A stretch of DNA of 64,000 nucleotides from Flavobacterium sp. 83 (GCF_000744835.1 NZ_JQMS01000001.1:2418001-2482000); one strand, 5' to 3'; positions 17,001 through 25,922 are shown, numbered from the stretch's first letter. Numbers and translations are program-made. Notes: generated from the letters alone by a model not told the origin.

Positions 17001-18133
17001 GTGAAATTACCATCATCATCTACTTCAAAAATAATATCAGTTGCGTTTTGAATTAAATTTTTATATTGATTTTGAATTTGAATTTCATTGGTTACATCTT
17101 GCCCAATACCTATAATCAGATCTTCTGTGAATTTTTTATCTTTCCACTGGATGTATTTGTATTCACCATTTTTGCATTTAAGTTTCCTTATGAACATTGC
17201 TTCTTCATTGAAGTCATCATGGTATGCTTCTCCAAAAAAATTGCTATCCTCAGTAAGCTCCCAATACCCTAATCCCAAAACTTCATTGATGGAATATCCT
17301 AAAATTGAAGTAATTGTTTCACTACAAAATGAAACTTCTCCTTTTTTATTTGTCGCAATAATAAGAGAATTTCCCTTATTTATAATTTGATCATTAAAAC
17401 GAAACTTGTTCTTTATTTTTAATGAGGATATGTATCGAATGTAGTTTATAATGAATGTTATTAGTATATAATTTAATAATAGAATACTTGTTTTAATAGA
17501 GATTAATTCAAAAAAGGAAGCAATAAACAAATAAGAAATAACAGATATAACAAAAAACCAATATAATTTTAAAGGTTTAAGAATACTGTAGGAAAAGAAG
17601 AAAGTGACTATAAATGCTATAATTGGAATAATGTCAGTAGGCGAGAAAATTAAATTCCGACAGATTAAACTAAAATAAAGAAGAAAGATAGTTATAAATA
17701 AAGGTTTAATTTTTCGAAAAATATAATCTGATATTGTGCTAATATAATAGAAAATCAATAGAAAAAAACCAATAAGTCCGTTTGTAATCAATAAGCTTTT
17801 TGGCCTTATGTCAAAAAGCTCAAAATTAATCTCTATGATAGGTAGAATAATTCCTAAAAACAAAAGATAGATTTGATATTCTTTATTTTTGGAATCGTTG
17901 TACTGGTTTTTTTCTATAAAGGTGCTATTTAAAAAGTCTTTTATTTTTAAAAAATTATAGACTAATAAAAAAATAAAAAAAAGTAAGACAGTAATTAGTA
18001 ACCAAAATTTCAGATTTGTATTAATCAGTTTTTTAATTACTAAAAAATGATTGGAAATCGTGAAGTTATTAAACCAACTAAAAAAAGTAAGGTTAAGTTT
18101 CGTTAATAATAAGGTGCTATAGTAGAATACCAT
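14093..18133 (-). CDS. Hybrid sensor histidine kinase, 7TM-like N-terminus, PAS/GAF array, receiver
   Basis: A 1346-residue hybrid kinase. Order seen: several membrane helices (to about residue 235), PAS (about 250-345; GEVSFCSETITSILGYS), PAS/PAC (about 355-470), GAF (about 490-640), GAF (about 665-825), PAS (about 835-955), HisKA with phospho-acceptor motif SHEIRTPLNG, HATPase with NAVKFTENG, DTGIGI and FGGTGLGLTIS, and a C-terminal receiver with IMIVEDN, FMDIQMPIMNGYE and a conserved lysine in YISKP. There is no Hpt domain and no adjacent response regulator, so a separate phosphotransfer protein or the receiver itself must pass the signal. The first helices could instead be an unrecognised MASE-like sensor. 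The signal sensed cannot be named. Confidence 0.93.
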   Translation of the reverse strand: MVFYYSTLLLTKLNLTFFSWFNNFTISNHFLVIKKLINTNLKFWLLITVLLFFIFLLVYNFLKIKDFLNSTFIEKNQYNDSKNKEYQIYLLFLGIILPIIEINFELFDIRPKSLLITNGLIGFFLLIFYYISTISDYIFRKIKPLFITIFLLYFSLICRNLIFSPTDIIPIIAFIVTFFFSYSILKPLKLYWFFVISVISYLFIASFFELISIKTSILLLNYILITFIINYIRYISSLKIKNKFRFNDQIINKGNSLIIATNKKGEVSFCSETITSILGYSINEVLGLGYWELTEDSNFFGEAYHDDFNEEAMFIRKLKCKNGEYKYIQWKDKKFTEDLIIGIGQDVTNEIQIQNQYKNLIQNATDIIFEVDDDGNFTFINDFTIKILGYSEEEILTRNYSEFIRIDYTEEMMRFYQNLEENENDFPTIEIPLLKKNGEIIWISQKVIIRRNDSNKIIGYSGIARDISTLKDIETQNKIRQEKTGEYNKIIKTLSTTNFNSYYNLEISIKLILETAAKASKCNRVSYWKYSDELISCENLYHLDTNEFSTGTILNREKFPIYFESIKTKKQICAPDVFNTIEVSEFVENYFLKNNIKSLLDIPIFTNGELSGTISFEATGTSRNWDNEDINFARTIADIISLAIASQLRHETDKKLEYKSELLSAMALCTEKFLNSKDFNDIFSDVLIIMGKATKSHRAYYYENDENTGLISQKYRWIINNIKLTENNIKLQNLPHAFFEELLTPLLNNQIFEATVPKIKNESLRNKLSNVDVTSLILFPIFVKNKFHGFLGFDDTHNERIWNEDEVNILQTLARNIAASIERNTNETAIYESEEKFRLLANNIPGTVYLSKYDKYATKIYINDEIEKLTGYPKSDFLTKKLSFIDLIHPEDKEQTLLAEQDAIENGRPIHSIYRILHKNKEIVWVEEFGDAIYKDGKIAFIEGIFIDITERKQTETFIKAKELAEASNKAKSEFLANVSHEIRTPLNGIIGFTDLLMKTNLGRTQEKYMTTVNQSAHSLLEIINDILDFSKIEAGKLDLFIEKHDVQEMLRQIIDLILYESNQKKLVLELNIFPDVPKYFWTDNVRLKQILINLLANAVKFTENGSIKLDVSVIEKTEVSRAKIRFAVKDTGIGILEENQKKIFKAFSQEDSSTTRKFGGTGLGLTISNQLLGLMDSQLKLESVINIGSTFYFDVDLEISNIISENENNEFIDKKEPSIKSNKKIKIMIVEDNKINMLLLKTIIKNLYSDVIISEIFNGKDAVDQFENLNPDIIFMDIQMPIMNGYEASKEIRNLKNGRQIPIIAITAGTEKDEKDKCITAGMNDYISKPIIKGIIEETLSKWTN

Positions 18134-18265
18134 AGAATATATTTTGCTTAGGTTAGAAAGACACGATTTGGGTTTTGATCTTTTTGGTCAGTAAATTAAT
18201 AATTTTTTAATAAAAAACAACAACATAGTTTTTTTAGATGTGTGTTTTTTTTAAAACAGGCTAAT

Positions 18266-19033
18266 TTATTCCAATTCACTTTCTGAATCAATTCCAATAA
18301 TAGAAACATAAATGGAATAATACATGGAATACATAAAAGGAATAGTGAAAAACACACCAATACAACATCCTATAAATCCTACCATTGATGCTATAATAGC
18401 TACAATAATTAATCCTAAAATTACTAAGGGTTGTTTTGCAATAATGATGGCGCTAGATTTAATAGCATCGATTGCTTTTAGATTACCAAAAATAATAAAT
18501 GGAATAGTTAAAAACGTAAAAAAGGATACAGTCATAGATAACAAAGTTCCTATAAATTTAATTCCACTATAATCAAAAAGAGAGGATAGAATGGAACTTA
18601 AAATAGAAATTGCTAAAGTTGAAATGACTAATTCTTTAAAATGAGGTGCTTTATAATATTCGAAAACTGTAGAAACATGAAATTCTTCATCTTTTTCAGC
18701 GCAATGAGCCATTTTGATTAATCCTGCTGGAAAAGGGCTTAGCAGACAAGTGAGAACAATAGCACTTACAATATAAATCAAAAGATAAATTCCAGTAAAA
18801 TTTTCATTTTTTAAATTTTCTAAAAACTGTTGATTCATTTCACCTATTCCAAACGTATAAATTATAATTCCAGCAGTTAATATTCCTATTAATACTGAGA
18901 AAACAAATATCATTAAGCCGGCATATATGGCAATTTTTTTATAGTTTTCAAATGCCAAATTAAAAACGTTTGCAAAATCTAATTGGTATCCATTGTTTTT
19001 TATCTCTTCAATTTTTTCTTTTGTAGTTCTCAT
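18266..19033 (-). CDS. Polytopic membrane protein, unknown function
   Basis: A 255-residue protein with about six membrane helices after a short charged N-terminus (MRTTKEKIEEIKNNGYQLDF). The pattern, including LLSPFPAGLIKMAHCAEKDEEF and a final CCIGVFFTIPFMYSMYYSIY, matches widespread flavobacterial membrane proteins that are often mislabelled as beta-carotene monooxygenase. I see no catalytic motif to support that label. The ATG at 19033 is preferred over an in-frame TTG one codon earlier. It follows the nitroreductase gene on the same strand with a 40-base gap. Confidence 0.75.
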   Translation of the reverse strand: MRTTKEKIEEIKNNGYQLDFANVFNLAFENYKKIAIYAGLMIFVFSVLIGILTAGIIIYTFGIGEMNQQFLENLKNENFTGIYLLIYIVSAIVLTCLLSPFPAGLIKMAHCAEKDEEFHVSTVFEYYKAPHFKELVISTLAISILSSILSSLFDYSGIKFIGTLLSMTVSFFTFLTIPFIIFGNLKAIDAIKSSAIIIAKQPLVILGLIIVAIIASMVGFIGCCIGVFFTIPFMYSMYYSIYVSIIGIDSESELE

Positions 19034-19073
19034 CAATTGTTTTATTAGTTTTTAAGGTATTAATTGAATGTGT

Positions 19074-19811
19074 TTATATTTTAAAATAGACTTCTTCGAA
19101 AGGAATTCTAAAGCGTTCTCCATAAATGCCCTGTTCTTCTCTAATACCACATCCTATAATCATATTTATTTCGGATGAAGCGGGTAAATGTAATATTTTT
19201 TTTATTCTTAGCGAATCAAAACCTTCCATAGGACAAGTATCATAATTTATTGCGGCCATACTTATCATGAAATTTTGAGCAGCAAGTCCGGCACTCTTAT
19301 GTGCAACAATGCGCATATCACTCTGTCTTGCTTCTCTGTAAATAGGTTTGAATATTCCGATGATTTGAAAAGCAATAAATTTTATTATTCCAATAATTCC
19401 CAGAAAATCAAAATAAAGTGTCGGAATAATTTTTTGATAATAATTTAAGGCAAATTTTTCTCTTTTGGAATAGGTTGATTCAGGTTTGTTACCGTAAAGT
19501 GATTTTAAATGAGAAATATTTGAGTTCACTCTTTTTCTCCATAAATCTTTTCGGGCTACAACAACAACCATTTGTTGTGCTGTTTTTGCAGCATTTTGAC
19601 CAAAGCTAGCGGTCGTTATTTTTTGTATGATTTCTGGAGAAACAATATGATAAAATTCCCAAAGCTGCATATTACTACTCGTAGCTGCAAGTGTTGCTAA
19701 GTGAATGCAATCTTTTACTTTTTGGGTATCAATAGGTTCGTTTTTAAAAACCCGAACAGATCGTCGGTATTTAATGGCATCACTTACTGATTTTTCATTT
19801 GTTACATCCAT
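19074..19811 (-). CDS. Nitroreductase-family flavoprotein
   Basis: A 245-residue NAD(P)H-dependent FMN oxidoreductase-like protein. The FMN-binding start YRRSVRVFKNEPID and SNMQLWEFYHI match the nitroreductase fold, as does the GIREEQGIYGERFRIPFEEV end. A middle insert (residues 115-160) contains a hydrophobic stretch, FLGIIGIIKFIAFQIIGIF, unusual for the soluble core and perhaps membrane-associating. Its start overlaps the stop of the upstream aldehyde dehydrogenase gene by 10 bases, so the two are translationally coupled. Substrate unknown. Confidence 0.85.
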   Translation of the reverse strand: MDVTNEKSVSDAIKYRRSVRVFKNEPIDTQKVKDCIHLATLAATSSNMQLWEFYHIVSPEIIQKITTASFGQNAAKTAQQMVVVVARKDLWRKRVNSNISHLKSLYGNKPESTYSKREKFALNYYQKIIPTLYFDFLGIIGIIKFIAFQIIGIFKPIYREARQSDMRIVAHKSAGLAAQNFMISMAAINYDTCPMEGFDSLRIKKILHLPASSEINMIIGCGIREEQGIYGERFRIPFEEVYFKI

Positions 19812-21130
19812 TTTAGTAATTTTCGAATTGTTTTTAATTTATCATTGTATGGGGCATAACGCATTGGTAAATCGAGCCAATTTGCTTTTTTTACGATTCC
19901 TTTTTTATGTGAAAAAGTGTCAAAACTCAAACTGCCATGATAAGCGCCTATCCCGCTATGGCCAACACCTCCAAAAGGCAGCCTTTTATTTGAAAAGTGA
20001 ATTACAGTATCATTAATGCAACCTCCACCAAAAGAATATTTTTGTATCATTTTTTGTGCAAACGAATGGGTTTCAGTGAAAATATATAAGGCTAAAGGCT
20101 TCTCATATTTAGAGATTATAGTATTTAAATCTTCCTCATTTTCATAGGAAAGAATAGGAAGCAAGGGACCAAAAATCTCCTCTTTCATAATGAGGCTATC
20201 AACATCTGACTCATCAATAAGTGTAGGGGAAAGGTAACAATTTTCAATTTCACTATGACCGCCAAAAGCCACTTTATCTTCGTCAATCATATTGACTAAT
20301 CGAAGCCAGTTTTTTTGATTTATTATTCGAGCATAATCAGGAGAAAGTTTAGGCTCTTCCCCATAAGCTTTTGTGATTTCCTCTTTCATGAATTCCAAAA
20401 AATGGCTTTTCATATTTTTCTGTATCAAAATATAATCCGGTGCAATACAGGTTTGGCCTGCATTTATAAATTTCCCCCAAACGATTCTTTTGGCAGCGAG
20501 TTTTAAATTGGCAGTTTCATCAATAACACAAGGGTTTTTTCCTCCAAGCTCCAATGTTACTGGCGTCAGGTTTTCGGCTGCAGCTTTTGCCACAATTTTA
20601 CCAACCGGAACGCTTCCTGTAAAAAAGATATAATCCCAACGTTGTGAAAGCAGATTCTGAGTAATTTCAACTCCACCTTCAATAACTTCTACTTGATTGA
20701 TTTGAAATGTTTTTTGAATAATTTTTGCAATTATTTCAGATGTTTTTGGAGTCAGTTCAGATGGTTTTAAGACTACTTGATTTCCTGCGGCCACAGCCGA
20801 AATTAATGGACAAAGAGCCAATTGAAATGGATAATTCCAAGGGGCTATGATTAATACTTTGCCGTAAGGTTCTTTGTAAATATAATCGGTGGAAGGAAAA
20901 TTGAGAATGGAAGGAAAAACCCTCTTTGGCTTTGCCCATTTATGTAAATTCTTTATAGTGTCTTTTAATTCAGAAATAACGTAATTGGTTTCTGTGAGTA
21001 CCGCTTCAAAAGCCGGTTTCTTAAAATCATCGTATAAAGCCTGAATAATTTCATTTTCATGGGTTATGATTACATTCAGCAACTTTATTAGAGTTTCTTT
21101 TCTGGAACCTATAGTAGTTTTGTAATTCAT
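19802..21130 (-). CDS. Aldehyde dehydrogenase (class 3 / fatty aldehyde type)
   Basis: A 442-residue NAD(P)-dependent aldehyde dehydrogenase. Seen: APWNYPFQL cofactor-binding block, TGSVPVGKIVAKAAAENLTPVTLELGGKNP (catalytic Glu), nucleophile Cys in NAGQTCIAPDYILI, and the C-terminal FGGGCINDTVIHFSNKRLPFGGVGHSG. The short N-terminus and length below 460 residues fit the class 3 branch acting on medium-chain or aromatic aldehydes. The start is ATG 21130; an in-frame GTG three codons upstream is possible, and both lack a few residues found in relatives. It forms an overlapping pair with the nitroreductase, suggesting joint redox detoxification. Confidence 0.92.
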   Translation of the reverse strand: MNYKTTIGSRKETLIKLLNVIITHENEIIQALYDDFKKPAFEAVLTETNYVISELKDTIKNLHKWAKPKRVFPSILNFPSTDYIYKEPYGKVLIIAPWNYPFQLALCPLISAVAAGNQVVLKPSELTPKTSEIIAKIIQKTFQINQVEVIEGGVEITQNLLSQRWDYIFFTGSVPVGKIVAKAAAENLTPVTLELGGKNPCVIDETANLKLAAKRIVWGKFINAGQTCIAPDYILIQKNMKSHFLEFMKEEITKAYGEEPKLSPDYARIINQKNWLRLVNMIDEDKVAFGGHSEIENCYLSPTLIDESDVDSLIMKEEIFGPLLPILSYENEEDLNTIISKYEKPLALYIFTETHSFAQKMIQKYSFGGGCINDTVIHFSNKRLPFGGVGHSGIGAYHGSLSFDTFSHKKGIVKKANWLDLPMRYAPYNDKLKTIRKLLKWM

Positions 21131-21207
21131 TAGAGACACACCGTTTATTTAGTGCTATGCAAGTTAATTTTTATAATTTACATAATGAATTATTCTTTAA
21201 AAAAAAA

Positions 21208-21897
21208 TCATAGTGCATCCCAGATAGAGTCAGATGGAGTGGGAGCAGTTATAGTTATGGCCTCTTTCGTAACTGGATGAATGAAGGTTAATTTCCTAGC
21301 GTGTAAATGAATTCCTCCGTCAGGATTACTGCGGTCAAAACCGTATTTTAAATCTCCTTTTATCGGTGAACCAATGGCAGAAAGTTGTGCCCTGATTTGA
21401 TGATGTCTTCCGGTATGAAGATTGATTTCCAGTACAAAATAGTTGTTTAATTCTTTGAATATTCTATAATCTAAACTAGCTAATTTACTCTCAGGAACTT
21501 CTTTGATATGCGCTTTTGAGGTGTTATTCTTTTCGTTTCTTTTTATATAATGAACGAGATTATCTTCCTCTTTTGAAGGTTTATTTTTTACAATTGCCCA
21601 GTATGTTTTTTGGGTTTCTCGGTTGCTAAACAGTTCATTCATTCGGGTTAAAGCCTTGCTTGTTCTGGCAAAAACGACTATACCGGTTGTAGGTCTGTCT
21701 AAACGATGTACAACACCCAGAAAAACTTCCCCGGGTTTGTTGTACTTGTCTTTTATATATTCCTTTACAACCTCGCTCAACGGTTTGTCGCCAGTTTTAT
21801 CGCCTTGCACAATATCGCCTACACGTTTATTGACCACAATAAGATGGTTGTCTTCGTGTAGAATTTGGAGATTGTTTTTGTTCGAAATTATTTTCAT
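21208..21897 (-). CDS. RluA-family pseudouridine synthase
   Basis: A 229-residue enzyme of the RluA family without an S4 domain. Motifs: NKRVGDIVQGDKTGDKPL, catalytic VVHRLDRPTTGIVVFAR (Asp), and the LHTGRHHQIRAQLSAIGSPI block. It is distinct from the two truC copies at 8-10 kb, which use HRLDRKTSG and have a different C-terminus. The target RNA (rRNA or tRNA) cannot be assigned from sequence alone. The gene stands 310 bases from the next coding gene of known function, panB, with a small repeat-flanked gene in between. Confidence 0.9.
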   Translation of the reverse strand: MKIISNKNNLQILHEDNHLIVVNKRVGDIVQGDKTGDKPLSEVVKEYIKDKYNKPGEVFLGVVHRLDRPTTGIVVFARTSKALTRMNELFSNRETQKTYWAIVKNKPSKEEDNLVHYIKRNEKNNTSKAHIKEVPESKLASLDYRIFKELNNYFVLEINLHTGRHHQIRAQLSAIGSPIKGDLKYGFDRSNPDGGIHLHARKLTFIHPVTKEAITITAPTPSDSIWDAL

Positions 21898-21900
21898 TTA

Positions 21901-22348
21901 GACTTTTAGATTGTTGGATTCCTTAGATTTTTAGGCATCTTGATTATTAGATTTTACTAATATCTTTATTTTAATGTGGAACGAAATTTAGAAGTCATTT
22001 TTAGAATTCTATCACTATTAAAACATAGTTCGTCAAGTTTTATTTGTTCTATATAACCTAAATCTAAAGCGATTAATAACTGTGTTTCAATTTCATAAAT
22101 TGAACCAATTGCTATTTCAAGAAATCTAGAAAAATCTTTATTACTGCTTCTGGAACAACCTTCTGCAATATTAGACGGAATAGAAACTGAAGCACGGCGA
22201 AGTTGATTTGTGAGCCCAAATTTTTCTGAATCAGGGAAATTTCCCGTAACAATATAAATATCAGAACAAAATTTTCTACTTAGTCTCCAAATTTCTAAAT
22301 CCTTAAATCGATGCATCTCTATTTTTTTAGTCTAACAATCTAAAAGTC
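21901..22348. repeat. 15-bp inverted repeats flanking the four-helix-bundle gene
   Basis: GACTTTTAGATTGTT at 21901-21915 and its exact complement at 22334-22348. Related TTAGATT-type words extend on both sides. Together they bracket the small gene at 21966-22316 as a 448-bp cassette between rluA-type and panB genes. Confidence 0.7.
21966..22316 (-). CDS. Four-helix-bundle protein (S23/IVP family)
   Basis: A 116-residue soluble helical protein, MHRFKDLEIWRLSRKFCSDIY then FPDSEKFGLTNQLRRASVSIPSNIAEGCSRSSNKDFSRFLEIAIGS. This is the hallmark of the four-helix-bundle family first found in 23S rRNA intervening sequences and related to Avd of diversity-generating retroelements. No reverse transcriptase or variable repeat is nearby. 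The gene is flanked by inverted repeats, which hints at a small mobile or transplantable cassette. Function unknown. Confidence 0.93.
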   Translation of the reverse strand: MHRFKDLEIWRLSRKFCSDIYIVTGNFPDSEKFGLTNQLRRASVSIPSNIAEGCSRSSNKDFSRFLEIAIGSIYEIETQLLIALDLGYIEQIKLDELCFNSDRILKMTSKFRSTLK

Positions 22349-22369
22349 CAATAATCTAAGAACTCTAAT

Positions 22370-23188
22370 TTAATACTGTTCATTAGCATTGGGGAAATCG
22401 CTTGATTTTACATCAGTAACATATTGACTGATTGCAGTTGTCATTCCGTCATATAAATTCATGTATCTTCTCAAGAAACGGGGACTAAATTCATTGTTCA
22501 TTCCTAACATGTCGTGAATAACCAAAACTTGTCCGTCAACTCCGCCTCCAGCACCAATACCAATAACTGGAATCGAAATACTTTGAGCCACTTTTTCGGC
22601 TAAATGTGCCGGAATTTTTTCTAAAACTAAGGCAAAACAACCTAGTTTTTCAAGCAATTTGGCATCCTCAATTAATTTATGCGCTTCTTCTTCTTCCTTA
22701 GCACGAACAGTATAGGTTCCAAATTTATAGATTGATTGTGGGGTTAAACCCAAATGTCCCATAACCGGAATTCCGGCATTAAGTATTTTTTTGATAGAAT
22801 CTTTAATTTCTTTTCCACCTTCCAATTTTACGGCGTGTCCACCACTTTCCTTCATGATTCTGATGGCAGAACGCAATGCTTCTTTAGGGTCAGATTGGTA
22901 GCTACCAAAAGGTAAATCAACTACAACCAAGGCTCTTTCTGTTGCTCTTACTACAGAAGAAGCATGGTATATCATTTGGTCCAAAGTAATAGGTAAAGTT
23001 GTTTCGTGTCCAGCCATAACATTCGAAGCTGAATCGCCTACAAGGATTACATCCATTCCAGCAGTATCAACAATTTTAGCCATCGTATAATCATAAGCGG
23101 TCAGCATGGAAATTTTCTCTCCATTGGCTTTCATTTCAATTAATGACTTTGTTGTAATTCTTTTGTAATCTTTTTTTGCTACAGACAT
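22370..23188 (-). CDS. panB: 3-methyl-2-oxobutanoate hydroxymethyltransferase
   Basis: First committed step of pantothenate (coenzyme A) synthesis: transfer of hydroxymethyl from 5,10-methylene-THF to 2-oxoisovalerate, Mg-dependent, cytoplasmic. The 272 residues match the usual length. Motifs: [41 protein letters not shown] (Mg and substrate binding), [25 protein letters not shown] and [15 protein letters not shown]. It is single on the minus strand; the terminator at 23267 lies upstream of its start and belongs to the preceding GH3 gene. Confidence 0.97.
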   Translation of the reverse strand: MSVAKKDYKRITTKSLIEMKANGEKISMLTAYDYTMAKIVDTAGMDVILVGDSASNVMAGHETTLPITLDQMIYHASSVVRATERALVVVDLPFGSYQSDPKEALRSAIRIMKESGGHAVKLEGGKEIKDSIKKILNAGIPVMGHLGLTPQSIYKFGTYTVRAKEEEEAHKLIEDAKLLEKLGCFALVLEKIPAHLAEKVAQSISIPVIGIGAGGGVDGQVLVIHDMLGMNNEFSPRFLRRYMNLYDGMTTAISQYVTDVKSSDFPNANEQY

Positions 23189-23266
23189 GGATTGTTGCTT
23201 TTTGTCACAATTTTAGGTGACAGTTTATAAAATGTAAAAGTAGTAAAACAAATTCTTTAGAAACAA

Positions 23267-23297
23267 AAAAATGGGTTCGTTTTATGAACCCATTTTT
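23267..23297 (-). terminator. Terminator after the GH3 gene
   Basis: A 12-bp stem AAAAATGGGTTC / GAACCCATTTTT with a 7-base loop, 26 bases past the stop of the minus-strand GH3 gene. Confidence 0.85.
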
Positions 23298-23322
23298 AAG
23301 CAATTATGATAAATAATATTCT

Positions 23323-25788
23323 TTATTTTTTCAAATCAGAAAATACTGTGTCTGCTGCAAATGCTGCATTTGTTTTTTCAACAATTTTCTCTTTTGCTAA
23401 AGTAAAATTTGCTGTTTGTTTAATATCTAATGACGAGGTTCCAATTGCCACTTTGTAAGAACCTGCTTCAGCAATCCATGCATTTTTTTTAGGAATAAAT
23501 GAAGCTAAATCTTTTGAGTTTAGTGTTAATACAATCGTTTGACTTTCTCCTGGTTGCAATAATTTAGTTTTACCAAAAGCTTTTAATTCTTCAGTTGGTT
23601 TGTCAATCTTTTTTGCTGGGGCAGAAAGATATAATTCCACTACTTGTTTTCCTGCTATTTTACCCGTATTTTTTACAGTTACACTAACAGTCATTTTGTT
23701 TACAAATGTACTTGAACTTAATTTTAAATTAGACACATTAAATGTAGTATACGATAATCCGTAACCAAATTCGTAAGATGGTTTTACATGGAATGTATTG
23801 AAATAACGGTATCCAACATAAATCCCTTCTTCGTAAGTTACACTAGTAGGATTTTCAGCAGGAGTTCCAATCCAGTTTTTAGCTGATGGTGTATCTTCAT
23901 ATTTTACAGGGAAAGTCATGGTTAATTTTCCTGAAGGAGTTACTTTTCCTGAGAAAACATCTGCAACAGAATTTCCACCTTCTTGACCCGGTTGCCAAGG
24001 TAAAAGTATAGCGTCTACTTTATCTTTCCAGCTTGCCGTTTCAATTACGCCACCAATGTTCAAAACTACAACCACTTTTTTTCCTTTAGCATGAAAAGCT
24101 GCTGAAACCGTATTGATTAAGTTGATTTCATCTTGAGCTAAATTAAAATCTTCATCTACTTTACGGTCATCACCTTCACCAGCATTTCTACCGATTGTGA
24201 TTAATGCTAATTCAGAGGTATTTGCTTTATTTTGAACGACTTCTGTATTTAATGCTAATTCAGGAAGTCTTTTTGGTGTTGCCAATAAACCTTCTTTTTC
24301 ACGTCTTTTTGTTTCAATCTCTTTTTGAGTAGCCATAAAAGGTTTGTATAATCCTTCTAATTCTTTGTCAATAGAAAAGCCCGAATTTGTTAAACCATCA
24401 ATTAATGAAACAGAGTATGCTTCGTTAACATCACCACTACCAGTTCCGCCAGAGATAAAGTCATAAGAAGTTACACCAAAAACGGCTAAAGGAGCTGATT
24501 TTGAAGTGAAAGGCAATACGTTGTTATTGTTTTTTAATAGAACAACACCTTCTGCTGCTGCATCTCTTGTTACTTGAGCGTTTTCTTTTAAGTTTGGTTT
24601 ATTTGAATACTTGTAATTGCTCATTGCAGGAGATCTCATTACCAATTCTAATACACGTCTTAAATTGATGTTGATATCCTCTTTAGATAGTTTACCATTT
24701 TTTATGTTTTCAACAATTGCATTTTGTTGTGCAGGTAAACCTGGCATCAATAAATCATTTCCTGCTTTAAGTTGTTTAGTTACATCACTAATAACATCTT
24801 TAGCCATAATACTTCCAAAACCATTATAACCACCAAACCAGTCCGTCATTACTAATCCTTTGAATCCCCATTCGTTACGAAGTACAGTAGTCAATAGATC
24901 TTTACGTGCTGATGTGTATGTACCGTTTAATAAATTATAAGAAGACATTACTGTCCATGGTTGTGCCTCTTTTACAGTAATTTCAAATCCTCTTAGGTAT
25001 ATTTCACGTAAAGCTCTTTCGCTCACATGTGCATTAACACCCATTCTGTTTCTTTCCTGATTATTAGCAGCAAAGTGTTTTATAGAAGTTCCTACGCCAT
25101 TAGATTGTACACCATTTACCATTGCTGCAGCAATTTTTCCGGCGATTAATGGATCTTCAGAATAGTATTCAAAGTTTCTTCCACACAATGGATTTCTGTG
25201 AATATTCATTCCTGGACCTAATAAAACATCTACTCCATATTCTTTTACCTCATTACCCATTGCTTTACCAACAGAATTGATAAGTGCTTCATTCCAAGTA
25301 GAAGCTAATGCTGTTCCTACAGGAAATGCGGTAGCATAATAAGTGTTAGGATCCTCTTCTCTGATAGATTTAATACGCAAACCGGCAGGGCCATCAGATA
25401 CAATTACTGAAGGAATTCCTAAACGAGAAATTTCAGTTGTTCCTCCCGCAGAACCTGGAACTTTTGCAGTGTCTTTTCCAGTGATAAACTGCATTTTAGC
25501 CCAGTCAAAACCTGGCATTCCAATTCCGATAAGCATACTTGCTTTTTCTTCATCAGTCATTTGATTGATTAAATCTTGAATTCTGTCCTGAGTAGAAAGA
25601 CGGTAATCTTCATATCGGTCTAACTTTCCGTTTTTATTTAAATCAGAAAAGGTAAATCCATTGATAGTGATTATTGGGTTGGATTTAGTCTCTTTAATTT
25701 CTGGGTTTTTCCCCCATGAAATTCCAGAAATGACAAGCGCTGAAAGAAGCGAAGTCTTTGCAATTTTTGAAATTGATTTGTTCTTCAT
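23323..25788 (-). CDS. bglX: Glycoside hydrolase family 3 beta-glucosidase
   Basis: An 821-residue secreted or periplasmic enzyme with an N-terminal signal (MKNKSISKIAKTSLLSALVISGISWG). A calcium-loop-like segment DLNKNGKLDRYEDYRLS follows. The GH3 N-domain has KHFAANNQERNRMG and ERALREIYLRGFE, and the nucleophile is in LVMTDWFGG. The GH3 C-domain has RDAAAEGVVLLKNNNNVLPF and LLPWQPGQEGGNSVADVFSG, and the end is an Fn3-like domain. It would release terminal beta-linked glucose or xylose from oligosaccharides. It is divergent from a NUDIX-type regulator, with a 21-bp palindrome 28 bases before its start, so local control is likely. No SusC/SusD pair is nearby. Confidence 0.93.
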   Translation of the reverse strand: MKNKSISKIAKTSLLSALVISGISWGKNPEIKETKSNPIITINGFTFSDLNKNGKLDRYEDYRLSTQDRIQDLINQMTDEEKASMLIGIGMPGFDWAKMQFITGKDTAKVPGSAGGTTEISRLGIPSVIVSDGPAGLRIKSIREEDPNTYYATAFPVGTALASTWNEALINSVGKAMGNEVKEYGVDVLLGPGMNIHRNPLCGRNFEYYSEDPLIAGKIAAAMVNGVQSNGVGTSIKHFAANNQERNRMGVNAHVSERALREIYLRGFEITVKEAQPWTVMSSYNLLNGTYTSARKDLLTTVLRNEWGFKGLVMTDWFGGYNGFGSIMAKDVISDVTKQLKAGNDLLMPGLPAQQNAIVENIKNGKLSKEDININLRRVLELVMRSPAMSNYKYSNKPNLKENAQVTRDAAAEGVVLLKNNNNVLPFTSKSAPLAVFGVTSYDFISGGTGSGDVNEAYSVSLIDGLTNSGFSIDKELEGLYKPFMATQKEIETKRREKEGLLATPKRLPELALNTEVVQNKANTSELALITIGRNAGEGDDRKVDEDFNLAQDEINLINTVSAAFHAKGKKVVVVLNIGGVIETASWKDKVDAILLPWQPGQEGGNSVADVFSGKVTPSGKLTMTFPVKYEDTPSAKNWIGTPAENPTSVTYEEGIYVGYRYFNTFHVKPSYEFGYGLSYTTFNVSNLKLSSSTFVNKMTVSVTVKNTGKIAGKQVVELYLSAPAKKIDKPTEELKAFGKTKLLQPGESQTIVLTLNSKDLASFIPKKNAWIAEAGSYKVAIGTSSLDIKQTANFTLAKEKIVEKTNAAFAADTVFSDLKK

Positions 25789-25815
25789 TTGGTTTTTTAG
25801 TAAATAGTTTTTTTT

Positions 25816-25836
25816 ATTGCTTCAATATGAAGCAAT
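25816..25836. promoter_or_regulatory. 21-bp palindrome, candidate operator for the GH3 gene
   Basis: ATTGCTTCA-ATA-TGAAGCAAT is a perfect 9-3-9 inverted repeat, 28 bases upstream of the GH3 ATG and 110 bases before the divergent regulator gene. No T tail follows, which argues against a terminator. Confidence 0.55.
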
Positions 25837-25922
25837 ATTAATTATTTTTTTTAATATTTGCAAAAAAAGATAGTTTATTTTTTGATTATCGGTTTTTAAA
25901 GAAAAAATTATAATCAATTTCG

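Noticed and set aside
18266-19033. Beta-carotene 15,15'-monooxygenase
   Set aside because: That label is often attached to similar proteins, but only membrane helices are visible and no iron-ligand histidine pattern.
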